DNA from: Halanaerobiales bacterium
Lineage (GTDB): Bacteria; Bacillota; Halanaerobiia; Halanaerobiales; JADQBU01
Length of the DNA stretch: 14,613 bases
Direction of reading: 5' to 3'
Assembly: GCA_016278435.1 (NCBI GenBank)
Contig: JADQBU010000108.1
Location: forward strand, 1 to 14,613
Position 1 is the stretch's first letter; every line of letters starts with the position of its first letter. Of this stretch, positions 1 to 7,585 are shown in pieces. The notes under the pieces are model-generated. The model had not been told where the DNA came from and ran no database searches. It worked only from the letters and a program-made list of their open reading frames with translations. The position numbers and the translations under genes are program-made.

Positions 1-1
1 A

Positions 2-676
2 AGTAACTTAAATGTGTTATTACAGAAACAGATTGACGGTTTGATAATTGCTCCCAGTTCAGAAAGTCCCGAACATCTTAATAAGGTTTTAAATAAGAAA
101 TTAAAAATACTATTCATTGGTAGGATGATAGATTCTCAAGATGTTACTTCAATAATAATTGATAATGAACATGGAGCCAGAATGGCTGTACAACATTTAA
201 TAAATAAAGGGCATAAACAGATAGCCTTTATTGGCGGGAATGAAGACCTTTCAATAACCAAGCAGAGGTTAAAAGGTTATAAGAATGCTTTCAAGAAAAA
301 TAATCTGACTATTGATGAAAGTCTTATAAGAGCTGGTAATTTAAAGCGAGAAAGTGGACATCTTCAATTACAGGAATTGTTTAAAAGTAATTCTAAATTT
401 ACAGCTGTTTTTGCAGCAAATGATTTACTTGCTTTAGGAGCAATACAGGCTATTAAAGAAAATGGACTATCAATACCAGAAGATATCGCAGTAATTGGAT
501 TCGATGATATTGAATTTGCATCATTACCAGAAATTCAACTTACAACTGTAGCCCAGCCCAAGTATGAAATGGGAAAATTGGCTTTTGAAACATTATTCAA
601 ACAAATTAAGGGAGATGGTGATATATTTCAAAAGGTTTTACTTAAGCCAGATTTAATTATAAGGGGTACCAGTTAA
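2..676 (+). CDS. LacI/GalR-family transcriptional regulator, 5' truncated by window edge
   Basis: This is the C-terminal effector-binding part of a LacI-family repressor. The frame is open to the window edge, so the start and the N-terminal helix-turn-helix lie outside; about 224 residues are visible, where the family usually has about 330-340. Landmarks typical of the periplasmic-binding-protein-like domain are visible: DGLIIAPSS near the left edge, IIIDNEHGARMAVQHL, HKQIAFIGG, TAVFAANDLLALGAIQA, DIAVIGFDDIEFASL and the ending PDLIIRGTS, which closes most LacI proteins. It lies 146 bases upstream of the importer genes on the same strand, so it is probably the local regulator, with an inositol or a pathway intermediate as effector. 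The effector is inferred from context. A LacI-like operator is visible at 7548-7563. Family assignment is firm, specificity is not. Confidence 0.9.
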   Translation, partial: SNLNVLLQKQIDGLIIAPSSESPEHLNKVLNKKLKILFIGRMIDSQDVTSIIIDNEHGARMAVQHLINKGHKQIAFIGGNEDLSITKQRLKGYKNAFKKNNLTIDESLIRAGNLKRESGHLQLQELFKSNSKFTAVFAANDLLALGAIQAIKENGLSIPEDIAVIGFDDIEFASLPEIQLTTVAQPKYEMGKLAFETLFKQIKGDGDIFQKVLLKPDLIIRGTS

Positions 677-693
677 TCGGCATCTCAAATTAG

Positions 694-709
694 GATTGAA
701 TATTTAATC
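694..709. repeat. Near-perfect 16-base palindrome behind the regulator gene
   Basis: GATTGAATATTTAATC is a palindrome except for one symmetric pair (G698 opposite T705). It starts 18 bases after the regulator stop codon and lies about 115 bases before the binding-protein start. It could be a weak operator or chance symmetry in AT-rich DNA. It lacks the central CG step usual for LacI-family operators. Confidence 0.3.
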
Positions 710-742
710 AGCCATTAAGTGGGAATAGGGAATTGCCGGGAT

Positions 743-748
743 TATAAT
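743..748 (+). promoter_or_regulatory. Candidate -10 box upstream of the importer operon
   Basis: TATAAT matches the sigma-70/sigma-A -10 consensus exactly and sits 74 bases upstream of the binding-protein start. No convincing -35 lies 16-18 bases upstream (the best placed hexamer is TGGGAA), so the promoter would need help or use another element. The gap is very AT-rich, which makes chance matches likely. Another weak pair is TTAAAA (752-757) with TATAAA (775-780), 17-base spacing. Confidence 0.35.
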
Positions 749-771
749 ACCTTAAAATGCCAAAAAAGTGG

Positions 772-793
772 TTTTATAAATAATATTATAAAA
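772..793. repeat. AT-only inverted repeat in the importer leader
   Basis: TTTTATAA and TTATAAAA form perfect 8-base arms around the 6-base centre ATAATA. The repeat ends 29 bases before the binding-protein ATG, just upstream of its Shine-Dalgarno region. It could be an operator half-site pair, a weak mRNA hairpin or a promoter segment. The all-A/T composition lowers its significance. Confidence 0.35.
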
Positions 794-822
794 CAAAATC
801 TTAAAAAAAGGGTGATAATTTA

Positions 823-1758
823 ATGAGCAAGAAATTATTAGTGCTGGGTTTACTCGTATTGATGACAGTTGGTCTGGTAAGTAGTGTAGTTAGTGCGGCA
901 GATTATAAGATAGGCGTTTTAATCTGTGATTTTAGTGATCAGTTCCAGGTTTACATGATGGAAGGAATGAAAGAAGCAGCTGCTAAATATGATAATATTG
1001 AATTTATTTATCAGGACGCAAAATATGATGCTGCTACCCAGATGAACCAGATGGAAAACCTGATTGTTCAGGGAGTTGATGCAGTTGTAGTAATGCCAGT
1101 TGATACAAAAGCATCTGTTCCAATGGTTGAAAAAGCAGTTGAAGCTGGTGTTCCTGTCATTAGTGTTAACAGGAAACTGGAAAATCAGGAAATAGCTACC
1201 AGTTATGTTGGGTCTGACAGTGTCGAATCCGGTGAAATTTTAATGCAGCAAATGGCCAAACTACTCGATGGTGAAGGAAATATTGCTATTCTGGAAGGTG
1301 GTATGGGCCATGAACCTCAGATCTTAAGACAGCGCGGTATTATGAATATACTGGAAAATTATCCGGATATCAAGATCGTAGCTGACCAGACAGCAAACTG
1401 GTATAGAGACCAGGCTATGAGTGTTACTGAAAACTGGTTACAGTCTAATCTGGATCTGGATGCAATTGTTTGCCATAATGATGAAATGGCCATTGGTGCT
1501 TTAAAAGCTGCCCAGGATGCTGGAGTAGCAGATGACCTTCTGATCGCCGGTATTGATGCTACTCCTGAAGCCCTTGAATATGTAGAATCAGGGGATCTGG
1601 CTTTCACAGTTTTTCAGGATGCAAAAGGACAGGGTAGAGAATCAATTAATACAGCAGTTAAAGTTGTTAAAGGTCAGGAAGTTCCAGCAGAAGTTATGAT
1701 TCCCTATGAATTAGTTACAAAAGATAAAGTGGATGTATATAGAGCTAAATATCAATAA
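823..1758 (+). CDS. Sugar/inositol ABC transporter, periplasmic substrate-binding protein (RbsB/IbpA-like)
   Basis: The 311-residue product belongs to the ribose/galactose/inositol type of binding proteins (Peripl_BP_4 fold). Residues 1-25 form a Sec signal peptide: MSKK, a hydrophobic core, then VSA before the mature start AADYKIGV. There is no lipobox cysteine, so the protein should be free in a periplasm rather than a lipoprotein, which fits an outer-membrane organism. The mature part shows the usual markers: the IGVLICDFSDQF first strand, repeated use of DAVVVMPVDTKA, VPVISVNR, the hinge region CHNDEMAIGALKA and IAGIDATPEAL. The start follows AAGGGTGAT at good spacing. It is followed by a 12-bp hairpin and then the ATPase and permease genes. 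Position in an inositol pathway cluster suggests myo-inositol or a related cyclitol as ligand; sequence alone cannot distinguish this from ribose or other sugars. Confidence 0.9.
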   Translation: MSKKLLVLGLLVLMTVGLVSSVVSAADYKIGVLICDFSDQFQVYMMEGMKEAAAKYDNIEFIYQDAKYDAATQMNQMENLIVQGVDAVVVMPVDTKASVPMVEKAVEAGVPVISVNRKLENQEIATSYVGSDSVESGEILMQQMAKLLDGEGNIAILEGGMGHEPQILRQRGIMNILENYPDIKIVADQTANWYRDQAMSVTENWLQSNLDLDAIVCHNDEMAIGALKAAQDAGVADDLLIAGIDATPEALEYVESGDLAFTVFQDAKGQGRESINTAVKVVKGQEVPAEVMIPYELVTKDKVDVYRAKYQ

Positions 1759-1774
1759 TCTTAACCATATAATT

Positions 1775-1807
1775 CCGGGTGGATGCAAATATTCTGTGTC
1801 CATCCGG
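1775..1807 (+). other. Stable RNA hairpin between binding-protein and ATPase genes
   Basis: CCGGGTGGATGC (1775-1786) pairs with GTGTCCATCCGG (1796-1807), giving a 12-bp stem with three G-U pairs and a 9-base A/T-rich loop. No T-run follows, so it is not a classic intrinsic terminator. Hairpins at this place in ABC importer operons commonly protect the upstream message and let the binding protein be made in excess over the membrane subunits. That role is inferred here. Confidence 0.6.
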
Positions 1808-1831
1808 CCTTGAAATAAGGGAGGTGAAAGA

Positions 1832-3328
1832 GTGAACGAAGAATATTTACTGGAGATGAAAGGAATAACCAAAATATTTCCCGGGGTCAGGGCTCTGGAT
1901 GATGTTGATTTTAAAGTTAGGCCTGGTACAGTTCATGCTCTCCTGGGTGAAAATGGAGCAGGAAAATCCACCTTGATGAAGGTATTAATTGGTCTTTATA
2001 AGGCAAATAGTGGCTCAATTAAATTCAACGGGGAAGATGTGAACTTTCAAAGTGTTAATGATTCCATAAAAGCTGGTATATCTATGATCCACCAGGAACT
2101 GAGCCCTGTACCTTATATGACTGTGACTGAAAATATTTTTCTGGGTAAGGAAATGTGTTATAGTCGGAGTCCTTTTGTAAAAGACAATGAAATGGAAAAA
2201 GAAACTGATAAATTGATGAAACAGCTTGAGATTAATATAGACCCTACCAAAAAGATGAAAGATCTTACCACTGCCTATACTCAGATGGTTGAAATAGCTA
2301 AGGCCATATCCTATAATTCTAAACTGGTCATTATGGATGAACCTACTTCTGCCATTACAGACAAGGAAGTAGAACATTTGTTTAAAATCATAAAATGGTT
2401 AAAGGAAAAAGGAGTAGCCATTATTTATATATCCCATAAAATGGATGAAATATTTAAAATAGCTGATGAAATTACGGTATTAAGAGATGGTAAATCAATT
2501 AATACAGTTCTTGCCAGTAAAACAGATAAAAATAAATTAATTACGATGATGGTTGGTCGCGAAATGAAGCAATTATTTCCTAAAGAAGAGGCTCAGATCG
2601 GTGATGTAGTTCTGGAGATAAAGAATTTTTGTGGGGATAAATTTGATAATATAAATATTTCCGTACGAAAAGGTGAAATACTGGGGTTGGCCGGTTTGAT
2701 GGGAGCTGGTCGTACAGAAGTAATGGAAAGTGTATTTGGTATAACTCCCTGTGATAGTGGCGAAGTAATATTAAATAATAAGAATATTGATATCAAATCT
2801 CCAGAAGATGCAGTTAAACATAAAATCGGTTTTTTAACTGAAGACAGAAAATTATCTGGTTTATTTTTACCGTTGTCTGTTGAAGATAATATGATTATGG
2901 CCAATATAGATGATTATATAAATGCAGGATTGATTAACCAGAAGAAAATTGTATACGATTGCAATGAAATGGTAGATTTATTAAGGATAAAAACACCAGG
3001 TTTAGAACAGATAGTAAAAAATTTAAGCGGTGGAAATCAGCAGAAAGTTTTAATTGCACGCTGGTTGTTGATCAATGCTGATGTGCTTATTCTTGATGAA
3101 CCAACCAGAGGTATTGATGTAGGAGCCAAAGCGGAGATTCATAAATTGATGTCAAGACTGGCAAAACAGGGTAAGGCTATTATTATGATCTCTTCTGAAT
3201 TACCTGAGGTTCTGGGTATGAGTGATCGTATTATTGTCATGCATGAAGGAAAGGTAACAGGTGAATTGAGCAGAGAAGAGGCTACACAGGAGGAGATTAT
3301 GAGGCTTGCGGCAGGTATAGCCAGTTGA
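1832..3328 (+). CDS. Sugar/inositol ABC transporter, double ATP-binding subunit (RbsA/MglA-like)
   Basis: A 498-residue fused ATPase with two nucleotide-binding domains, the normal length for RbsA/MglA/XylG-type subunits that power CUT2 importers from the cytoplasmic side. Domain 1 has Walker A GENGAGKST (39-47), Walker B VIMDEPT (167-173) and the H-loop His202. Its signature region reads LTTAYTQ (145-151), where relatives have an LSxxxxQ-type sequence. Domain 2 has a degenerate P-loop GLMGAGRTE (288-296), an intact signature LSGGNQQ (398-404) and Walker B LILDEP (419-424). The degenerate second P-loop is normal for this family. The GTG start is preceded by a near-ideal GGGAGGTGA. The gene lies behind the binding-protein gene and just before the permease gene. 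Substrate specificity is inferred from the cluster. Confidence 0.93.
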   Translation: MNEEYLLEMKGITKIFPGVRALDDVDFKVRPGTVHALLGENGAGKSTLMKVLIGLYKANSGSIKFNGEDVNFQSVNDSIKAGISMIHQELSPVPYMTVTENIFLGKEMCYSRSPFVKDNEMEKETDKLMKQLEINIDPTKKMKDLTTAYTQMVEIAKAISYNSKLVIMDEPTSAITDKEVEHLFKIIKWLKEKGVAIIYISHKMDEIFKIADEITVLRDGKSINTVLASKTDKNKLITMMVGREMKQLFPKEEAQIGDVVLEIKNFCGDKFDNINISVRKGEILGLAGLMGAGRTEVMESVFGITPCDSGEVILNNKNIDIKSPEDAVKHKIGFLTEDRKLSGLFLPLSVEDNMIMANIDDYINAGLINQKKIVYDCNEMVDLLRIKTPGLEQIVKNLSGGNQQKVLIARWLLINADVLILDEPTRGIDVGAKAEIHKLMSRLAKQGKAIIMISSELPEVLGMSDRIIVMHEGKVTGELSREEATQEEIMRLAAGIAS

Positions 3329-3350
3329 TTTGCAGATGGGAGATGATAAA

Positions 3351-4328
3351 ATGTCAAAAATGGTTACTGCTAATGAAAATAAAGCCGATTCAAATTTATT
3401 AGATTTTATTAAATTACATTATAGAAGTTTCCAATCTATCTTAATCCTGGTTGTTATGGTTGTTTTAATGACGATACTATCTCCTTACTTTTTACAGGTT
3501 AGAAACCTGTTGAATGTAGTAAGGCAGATATCTTTAATAGCTATAATCGGCATGGGAGTAACAATGTGTATTATTACTACTGGTATTGACTTAAGCTCTG
3601 GTTCTATTGTAGCACTGGCCGGGGTAGTAGCTGCCAGTTTTGGGCAGGCAAATGATCCAATTTTGCTGGCAATTATTGCAGGTTTAGCAGCTGGTGCCGC
3701 TGCAGGGTTTCTTAATGGTTTTATCTCAGCCTTTGGTCAGATTCCTCCCTTTATAGCTACTCTGGGAATGATGATTGGGGCCCGGGGTTTAGCCTTAATT
3801 TACAGTGATGGTCGACCTATTACTGGCCTCAATAGTACTTTTGAATTTATTGGTGGTGGATATATCTGGGGAGTACCGGTACCGATTTATATCATGTTAC
3901 TGGTAGCTGTTGTTTCACATATACTTTTGAAGAAAACCAGGTTCGGGAAGCATGTTTATGCAATAGGTGGTAACAGGCAGGCTGCAGTTGTTTCCGGTAT
4001 AAATGTTAAGAGAAATCTAGTTCTGGTTTATAGCTATGCCGGCATGCTTTCAGCTTTATCGGGAATCATTCTTGCCGCCAGATTGAGTGCGGGCCAGCCG
4101 ACTGCCGGTGAGGGTTATGAGTTAGATGCAATCGCAGCATCTGTTATTGGTGGAACCAGTTTTTCCGGTGGAATAGGAACTATACCCGGTGTAATAATAG
4201 GTGCTTTGATTATGGGTGTACTGAATAATGGATTGGTTTTATTGAGTGTATCTCCATATATGCAGATGGTAGTTAAAGGTTCAATAATTGTTCTTGCTGT
4301 TTTAATGGATAAGTGGACTAACAGATAA
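3351..4328 (+). CDS. Sugar/inositol ABC transporter, permease (RbsC-like)
   Basis: A 325-residue, strongly hydrophobic membrane protein of the BPD_transp_2 (RbsC/AraH/XylH) family, which forms the transmembrane channel as a dimer. Visible family marks include TGIDLSSGSIVALAGV near residues 77-92, the cytoplasmic coupling-helix region FGKHVYAIGGNRQAAVVSGI, and the late motif GTSFSGGIGTIPGVIIGALI. Hydrophobic stretches fit the roughly ten helices expected. I chose ATG 3351 because GGGAG (3338-3342) lies eight bases upstream; an in-frame TTG at 3330 has no such site and would add seven residues. The gene begins 22 bases after the ATPase stop, so the two are co-transcribed and probably co-translated. 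The ligand is taken from context as an inositol. Confidence 0.92.
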   Translation: MSKMVTANENKADSNLLDFIKLHYRSFQSILILVVMVVLMTILSPYFLQVRNLLNVVRQISLIAIIGMGVTMCIITTGIDLSSGSIVALAGVVAASFGQANDPILLAIIAGLAAGAAAGFLNGFISAFGQIPPFIATLGMMIGARGLALIYSDGRPITGLNSTFEFIGGGYIWGVPVPIYIMLLVAVVSHILLKKTRFGKHVYAIGGNRQAAVVSGINVKRNLVLVYSYAGMLSALSGIILAARLSAGQPTAGEGYELDAIAASVIGGTSFSGGIGTIPGVIIGALIMGVLNNGLVLLSVSPYMQMVVKGSIIVLAVLMDKWTNR

Positions 4329-4352
4329 TAAATATTTTTTGGGGGTAAACCT

Positions 4353-5189
4353 ATGAAGATATGTTTTAACCAGGCTACAACCATGAAAAACTCAAACCTG
4401 GAAAAAGATTTAAAATACTGCGAAAAGGCAGGATATGAACTTTTAGAGATTAGATTAGATAAACTCCGTGATTATTTACAGGAACATTCACTTGCTGACC
4501 TGGCAGACTTTTTCAAGAAAAACAGGATTAAACCCTATGCTTTTAATGCCCTGGAGTTTATTACTTTTAGAGATGAAGAAGGGTATCAACAGATTAAAGA
4601 TGACCTGAAGTTTTTATGTGAGGTTGGCGAGAAAATCAACTGCAAGAAAATAGTAGTTGTTCCTACCTTTGATGTAGGCGACTATACAAAATCAGAAATA
4701 AAAGAAGAATCAGTCAGGGTATTAAATGATCTGGCAGATACAGCTGAAAAATATGGAGTAAAACTGGCCTATGAATTTGTCGGGTATCCCAATTGTTCTG
4801 TTAATACCTTTGGCCAGACCTATGATATAATTGAAACACTTGACAGGGAAAGCGTAGGACTGGTACTTGATTGTTTCCATTTTCATGCCATGGGTTCCAG
4901 AATAGAAGACCTAAAGAATGCAGATCCTGAAAAAATATTTATCTTTCATATAGATGATGCTGAAGATCTTCCTGTAGGAGCATTAAGAGATGATAAAAGA
5001 TTATGGCCTGGGGAAGGGACTATTGACCTGGATCTTATTTTAAAGACATTGAAGGAGATAGGCTATAAAGAAATGGTCTCTGTTGAGTTATTTAGACCGG
5101 AATACTGGGATTGGGATATAGAAAAAACAATTATAACAGCAAAAGAAACCACGGAAGAAGTAGTAGGAAAATACTTTGAGATTGAATAA
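4353..5189 (+). CDS. iolI: 2-keto-myo-inositol isomerase IolI
   Basis: A TIM-barrel sugar isomerase of the xylose-isomerase-like family (AP_endonuc_2), 278 residues, colinear from end to end with Bacillus subtilis IolI as I recall its sequence, including the start MKICFNQATT and the segments EFVGYPNC and LVLDCFHFHAMGS. Predicted divalent-metal ligands are Glu141, Asp173, His199 and Glu245, placed as in the B. subtilis enzyme. IolI interconverts 2-keto-myo-inositol (scyllo-inosose) and 1-keto-D-chiro-inositol in the cytoplasm, which lets a cell use D-chiro-inositol. The gene begins 24 bases after the permease stop behind GGGGGT and is followed 28 bases later by the UroD-like gene. The downstream route (IolM-IolN-IolO) does not need this isomerase for myo-inositol itself, so its presence points to a wider substrate range. 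Confidence 0.88.
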   Translation: MKICFNQATTMKNSNLEKDLKYCEKAGYELLEIRLDKLRDYLQEHSLADLADFFKKNRIKPYAFNALEFITFRDEEGYQQIKDDLKFLCEVGEKINCKKIVVVPTFDVGDYTKSEIKEESVRVLNDLADTAEKYGVKLAYEFVGYPNCSVNTFGQTYDIIETLDRESVGLVLDCFHFHAMGSRIEDLKNADPEKIFIFHIDDAEDLPVGALRDDKRLWPGEGTIDLDLILKTLKEIGYKEMVSVELFRPEYWDWDIEKTIITAKETTEEVVGKYFEIE

Positions 5190-5217
5190 AGTATTTAGAA
5201 AGAAAGGGGTTTTATAA

Positions 5218-6483
5218 ATGAATTCTAGGGAAAGAGTTAATATGACTCTCAACCATAAACAACCTGATAAAGTGCCGCTGGATCTTGGCGGTAGTACGGT
5301 TACCGGTATGCATGTCAGTTCTGTATATATACTTCGTCAGGCTCTGGGCTTAGATGAACCCGGAACACCGGTTAAAGTAATCGATCCCTACCAGATGCTA
5401 GGTGAAATAAAACCTGATCTGAGGGAAGCACTGGGTGTTGATGTTATTAGTCTCTCACCCCGAAAAAACATCTTTGGTTTTGAAAACAAAGACTGGAAAA
5501 ATTGGGAGACCTTTGATGGTACACCGGTTCTGGTTCCGGGCAAGTTTAATACAGAACCAAATGAAGATGGTGATTTGTTGATGTACCCTGGTGGAGATAA
5601 ATCAGCTCCTGCGAGTGCCAGGATGCCTGAAGGTGGTTATTATTTTGATTCAATTATCCGCCAGGAACCAATTGATGATGACAAATTGGATATAGAAGAT
5701 AATCTGGAGGAGTATAATCCAATAACTGAAGATGAACTGGAATATTTTAAAAATGAAGCTGAACGGCTTTATAATGAAACAGATAAAGCAATCTTCGCCG
5801 ACTTTGGTGGAACTTCTTTTGGAGATATTGCTTTTGTGCCTGGCCCCTGTTTGAAACATCCTAAAGGTATCCGGGATATTGAAGAATGGTATATAAGTAC
5901 AATCAGTAGACGGGACTATGTTTATAAGGTTTTCGAAAAACAATGTGAAATCGCCATGGAAAATCTGAAGAAAGCATACGATGTTGTGGGAAACAAAATA
6001 TCTGTAATATATATTTCTGGAACAGATTTCGGCATGCAGACCGGCCCCTTTATTTCACCAAAGCAGTATCGGGATCTATATCAGCCTTTCCATAAGACAG
6101 TAAATGATTGGATTCACAAACATACTGAATGGAAGACATTTATTCATACCTGTGGTTCGATAATACCACTGCTGGATGACTTAATTGAAAGTGGTTTTGA
6201 TATACTGAATCCAGTGCAGTGTTCAGCTAAAGATATGGACCCACAGACACTGAAGAATAAGTACGGTGATAAAGTAGTCTTCTGGGGTGGTGGTGTTGAT
6301 ACTCAGAAAACACTTCCCTTCGGTACACCGGAGGAAATCAAAGAAGAAGTCAAAAAAAGAATTAAGATATTCGGTAAAAATGGTGGTTTTGTCTTTAACT
6401 CCATCCATAACGTTCAGGCCAGAACACCAATTGAAAATTTACTGGCTCTATATGAAACATACAAGGAGAATGCAGCTTATTAA
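5218..6483 (+). CDS. UroD/MtaA-family protein, putative methyltransferase of unknown substrate
   Basis: A 421-residue member of the uroporphyrinogen decarboxylase-like superfamily, which includes haem-pathway HemE and the zinc-dependent corrinoid methyltransferases MtaA/MtbA. It starts with MNSRERVNMTLNHKQPDKVP, typical of the methyltransferase-like branch, and lacks the HemE substrate-binding arginine motif near the N-terminus. An His-x-Cys pair (His310, Cys312 in FIHTCGS) matches the first two zinc ligands of MtaA-type enzymes. Where those have a C-terminal Cys, this protein has SIHNVQ (395-400), so His397 may be the third ligand. Other marks are SGTDFGMQTGPFISP (267-281) and FWGGGVDTQ. No corrinoid protein is encoded in the window. 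The gene sits between iolI and iolG with short gaps and good ribosome sites, so it should be co-expressed. Function is unknown; demethylation of O-methyl-inositols is one possibility. Confidence 0.8.
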   Translation: MNSRERVNMTLNHKQPDKVPLDLGGSTVTGMHVSSVYILRQALGLDEPGTPVKVIDPYQMLGEIKPDLREALGVDVISLSPRKNIFGFENKDWKNWETFDGTPVLVPGKFNTEPNEDGDLLMYPGGDKSAPASARMPEGGYYFDSIIRQEPIDDDKLDIEDNLEEYNPITEDELEYFKNEAERLYNETDKAIFADFGGTSFGDIAFVPGPCLKHPKGIRDIEEWYISTISRRDYVYKVFEKQCEIAMENLKKAYDVVGNKISVIYISGTDFGMQTGPFISPKQYRDLYQPFHKTVNDWIHKHTEWKTFIHTCGSIIPLLDDLIESGFDILNPVQCSAKDMDPQTLKNKYGDKVVFWGGGVDTQKTLPFGTPEEIKEEVKKRIKIFGKNGGFVFNSIHNVQARTPIENLLALYETYKENAAY

Positions 6484-6514
6484 AGATCTGTAAAAGAAAG
6501 GGGGAAAATCTATT

Positions 6515-7522
6515 ATGAAAAAAGTTAACATTGGGGTAATAGGAGTTGGCAGGATTGGAAGAATTCATGCAACAAATTTAAAGAATAACATACCCGGAGC
6601 CAATTTACTGGCTGTTTCTGACGTATATGAAAAAGGTGTTAAGGAAGTGGCAGAGAATTTAGAAGTTCCTATAGCTGTAACTGATTATCAAAGACTGCTG
6701 GAAAACAAAGATATTGACGCAGTCGTCATCTGTTCTTCAACTGACACCCATGCCCGGATAATTTCTGAGGCAGCTGAAGCCAGTAAACATATTTTCTGTG
6801 AAAAACCGATAGCTCTGGAGATAGAAAAGATAGATAGGGCTTTAGCAGCTGTTGATAAAGCCGGTGTTACTCTACAGGTAGGTTTTAACAGGAGATTTGA
6901 TCCCAGTTTTAGAAAGGCAAGGGAAAAGGTGGCAAGTGGAGCAATCGGAGAGCCACATCTGGTCAGGATTACCAGTCGTGATCCAGAACCACCATCAATT
7001 GACTATGTTAAAGTATCAGGTGGATTATTTCTGGATATGATGATTCATGACTTTGATATGGCCCGTTATATTATAGGAGATGAAATAGAAGAACTTATGG
7101 CAACTGGAACCTGCCTGATTGACCCAGCTATAGCAGAAGCTGGAGATGTTGATACTGCAGTTGTTACCCTCAAATACCGTGGTGGTGCCCTGGGAACAAT
7201 TGATAACAGCCGCAAGGCAGTTTATGGTTATGATCAGAGGATCGAGGTATTTGGTTCAGAAGGTTGTGTAATAGTTGGTAATCACAAACCTACAGAAGTC
7301 ACCATGTTAGGAGCAGATAATGTAAATAGCGATAAACCTTTATTCTTCTTCCTGGAACGGTATCAGGAAGCTTATCGTGAAGAAATGAAAGAATTCGTAG
7401 CAGTAGTCAAAGGAGATAAAGAACCCCTGGTTTCAGGGATAGATGGTAAAATTTCTGTTCAACTTGGTTATGCAGCCCAGGAATCGATAAAAAAAGGCTG
7501 TTATATAAAGATTCAGAGGTAA
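6515..7522 (+). CDS. iolG: Inositol 2-dehydrogenase IolG (Gfo/Idh/MocA family)
   Basis: A 335-residue NAD-dependent oxidoreductase that oxidises myo-inositol to 2-keto-myo-inositol, the first step of inositol breakdown; members often also act on D-chiro-inositol. The N-terminal Rossmann fold shows VIGVGRIGRIHA with the nucleotide loop at residues 10-15. The catalytic triad expected for the family is present: Lys97 in CEKP, then Asp174 and His178 in LFLDMMIHDFDMARY. The length and the C-terminal alpha/beta domain are normal. The ATG follows AAAGGGGG. It lies 31 bases after the UroD-like gene and is the last gene before a 130-base gap with an operator-like site. Other Gfo/Idh/MocA dehydrogenases look alike, but the motif set and neighbours make inositol by far the best call. 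Confidence 0.88.
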   Translation: MKKVNIGVIGVGRIGRIHATNLKNNIPGANLLAVSDVYEKGVKEVAENLEVPIAVTDYQRLLENKDIDAVVICSSTDTHARIISEAAEASKHIFCEKPIALEIEKIDRALAAVDKAGVTLQVGFNRRFDPSFRKAREKVASGAIGEPHLVRITSRDPEPPSIDYVKVSGGLFLDMMIHDFDMARYIIGDEIEELMATGTCLIDPAIAEAGDVDTAVVTLKYRGGALGTIDNSRKAVYGYDQRIEVFGSEGCVIVGNHKPTEVTMLGADNVNSDKPLFFFLERYQEAYREEMKEFVAVVKGDKEPLVSGIDGKISVQLGYAAQESIKKGCYIKIQR

Positions 7523-7547
7523 TTTAAGCGAATATTTTTTGAAACTG

Positions 7548-7563
7548 CATTAAACGTTTACAA
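7548..7563. promoter_or_regulatory. LacI-family/CcpA-like operator upstream of the iolM gene
   Basis: The minus strand reads TTGTAAACGTTTAATG. It contains a perfect 10-base palindrome TAAACGTTTA (7551-7560) with the central CG step typical of LacI-family operators, and it matches the Bacillus cre consensus WTGNAANCGNWNNCW at all but one specified base. It lies 90 bases before the iolM ATG and about 25 bases upstream of a candidate -35. It could bind the regulator encoded at the left edge, or a CcpA-like catabolite regulator. I found no second copy elsewhere in the window. Confidence 0.55.
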
Positions 7564-7585
7564 GAAAGTTAATCTTGCCTGGGTA

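Noticed and set aside
4353..5189. IolE (2-keto-myo-inositol dehydratase) or a second IolO
   Set aside because: Start, length and motif order are colinear with IolI along the whole protein, and the metal-ligand segments differ from those of the IolO-like protein at 10383-11189.
5218..6483. Haem-pathway uroporphyrinogen decarboxylase (HemE)
   Set aside because: The N-terminal HemE arginine motif is absent, the protein is longer than HemE, an His-x-Cys zinc pair is present, and no other haem gene is nearby.
6287..6493. 68-codon + strand frame overlapping the end of the UroD-like gene
   Set aside because: It is a frame-shifted reading of the UroD-like coding sequence, with a Lys-rich low-complexity product and no supporting start site.
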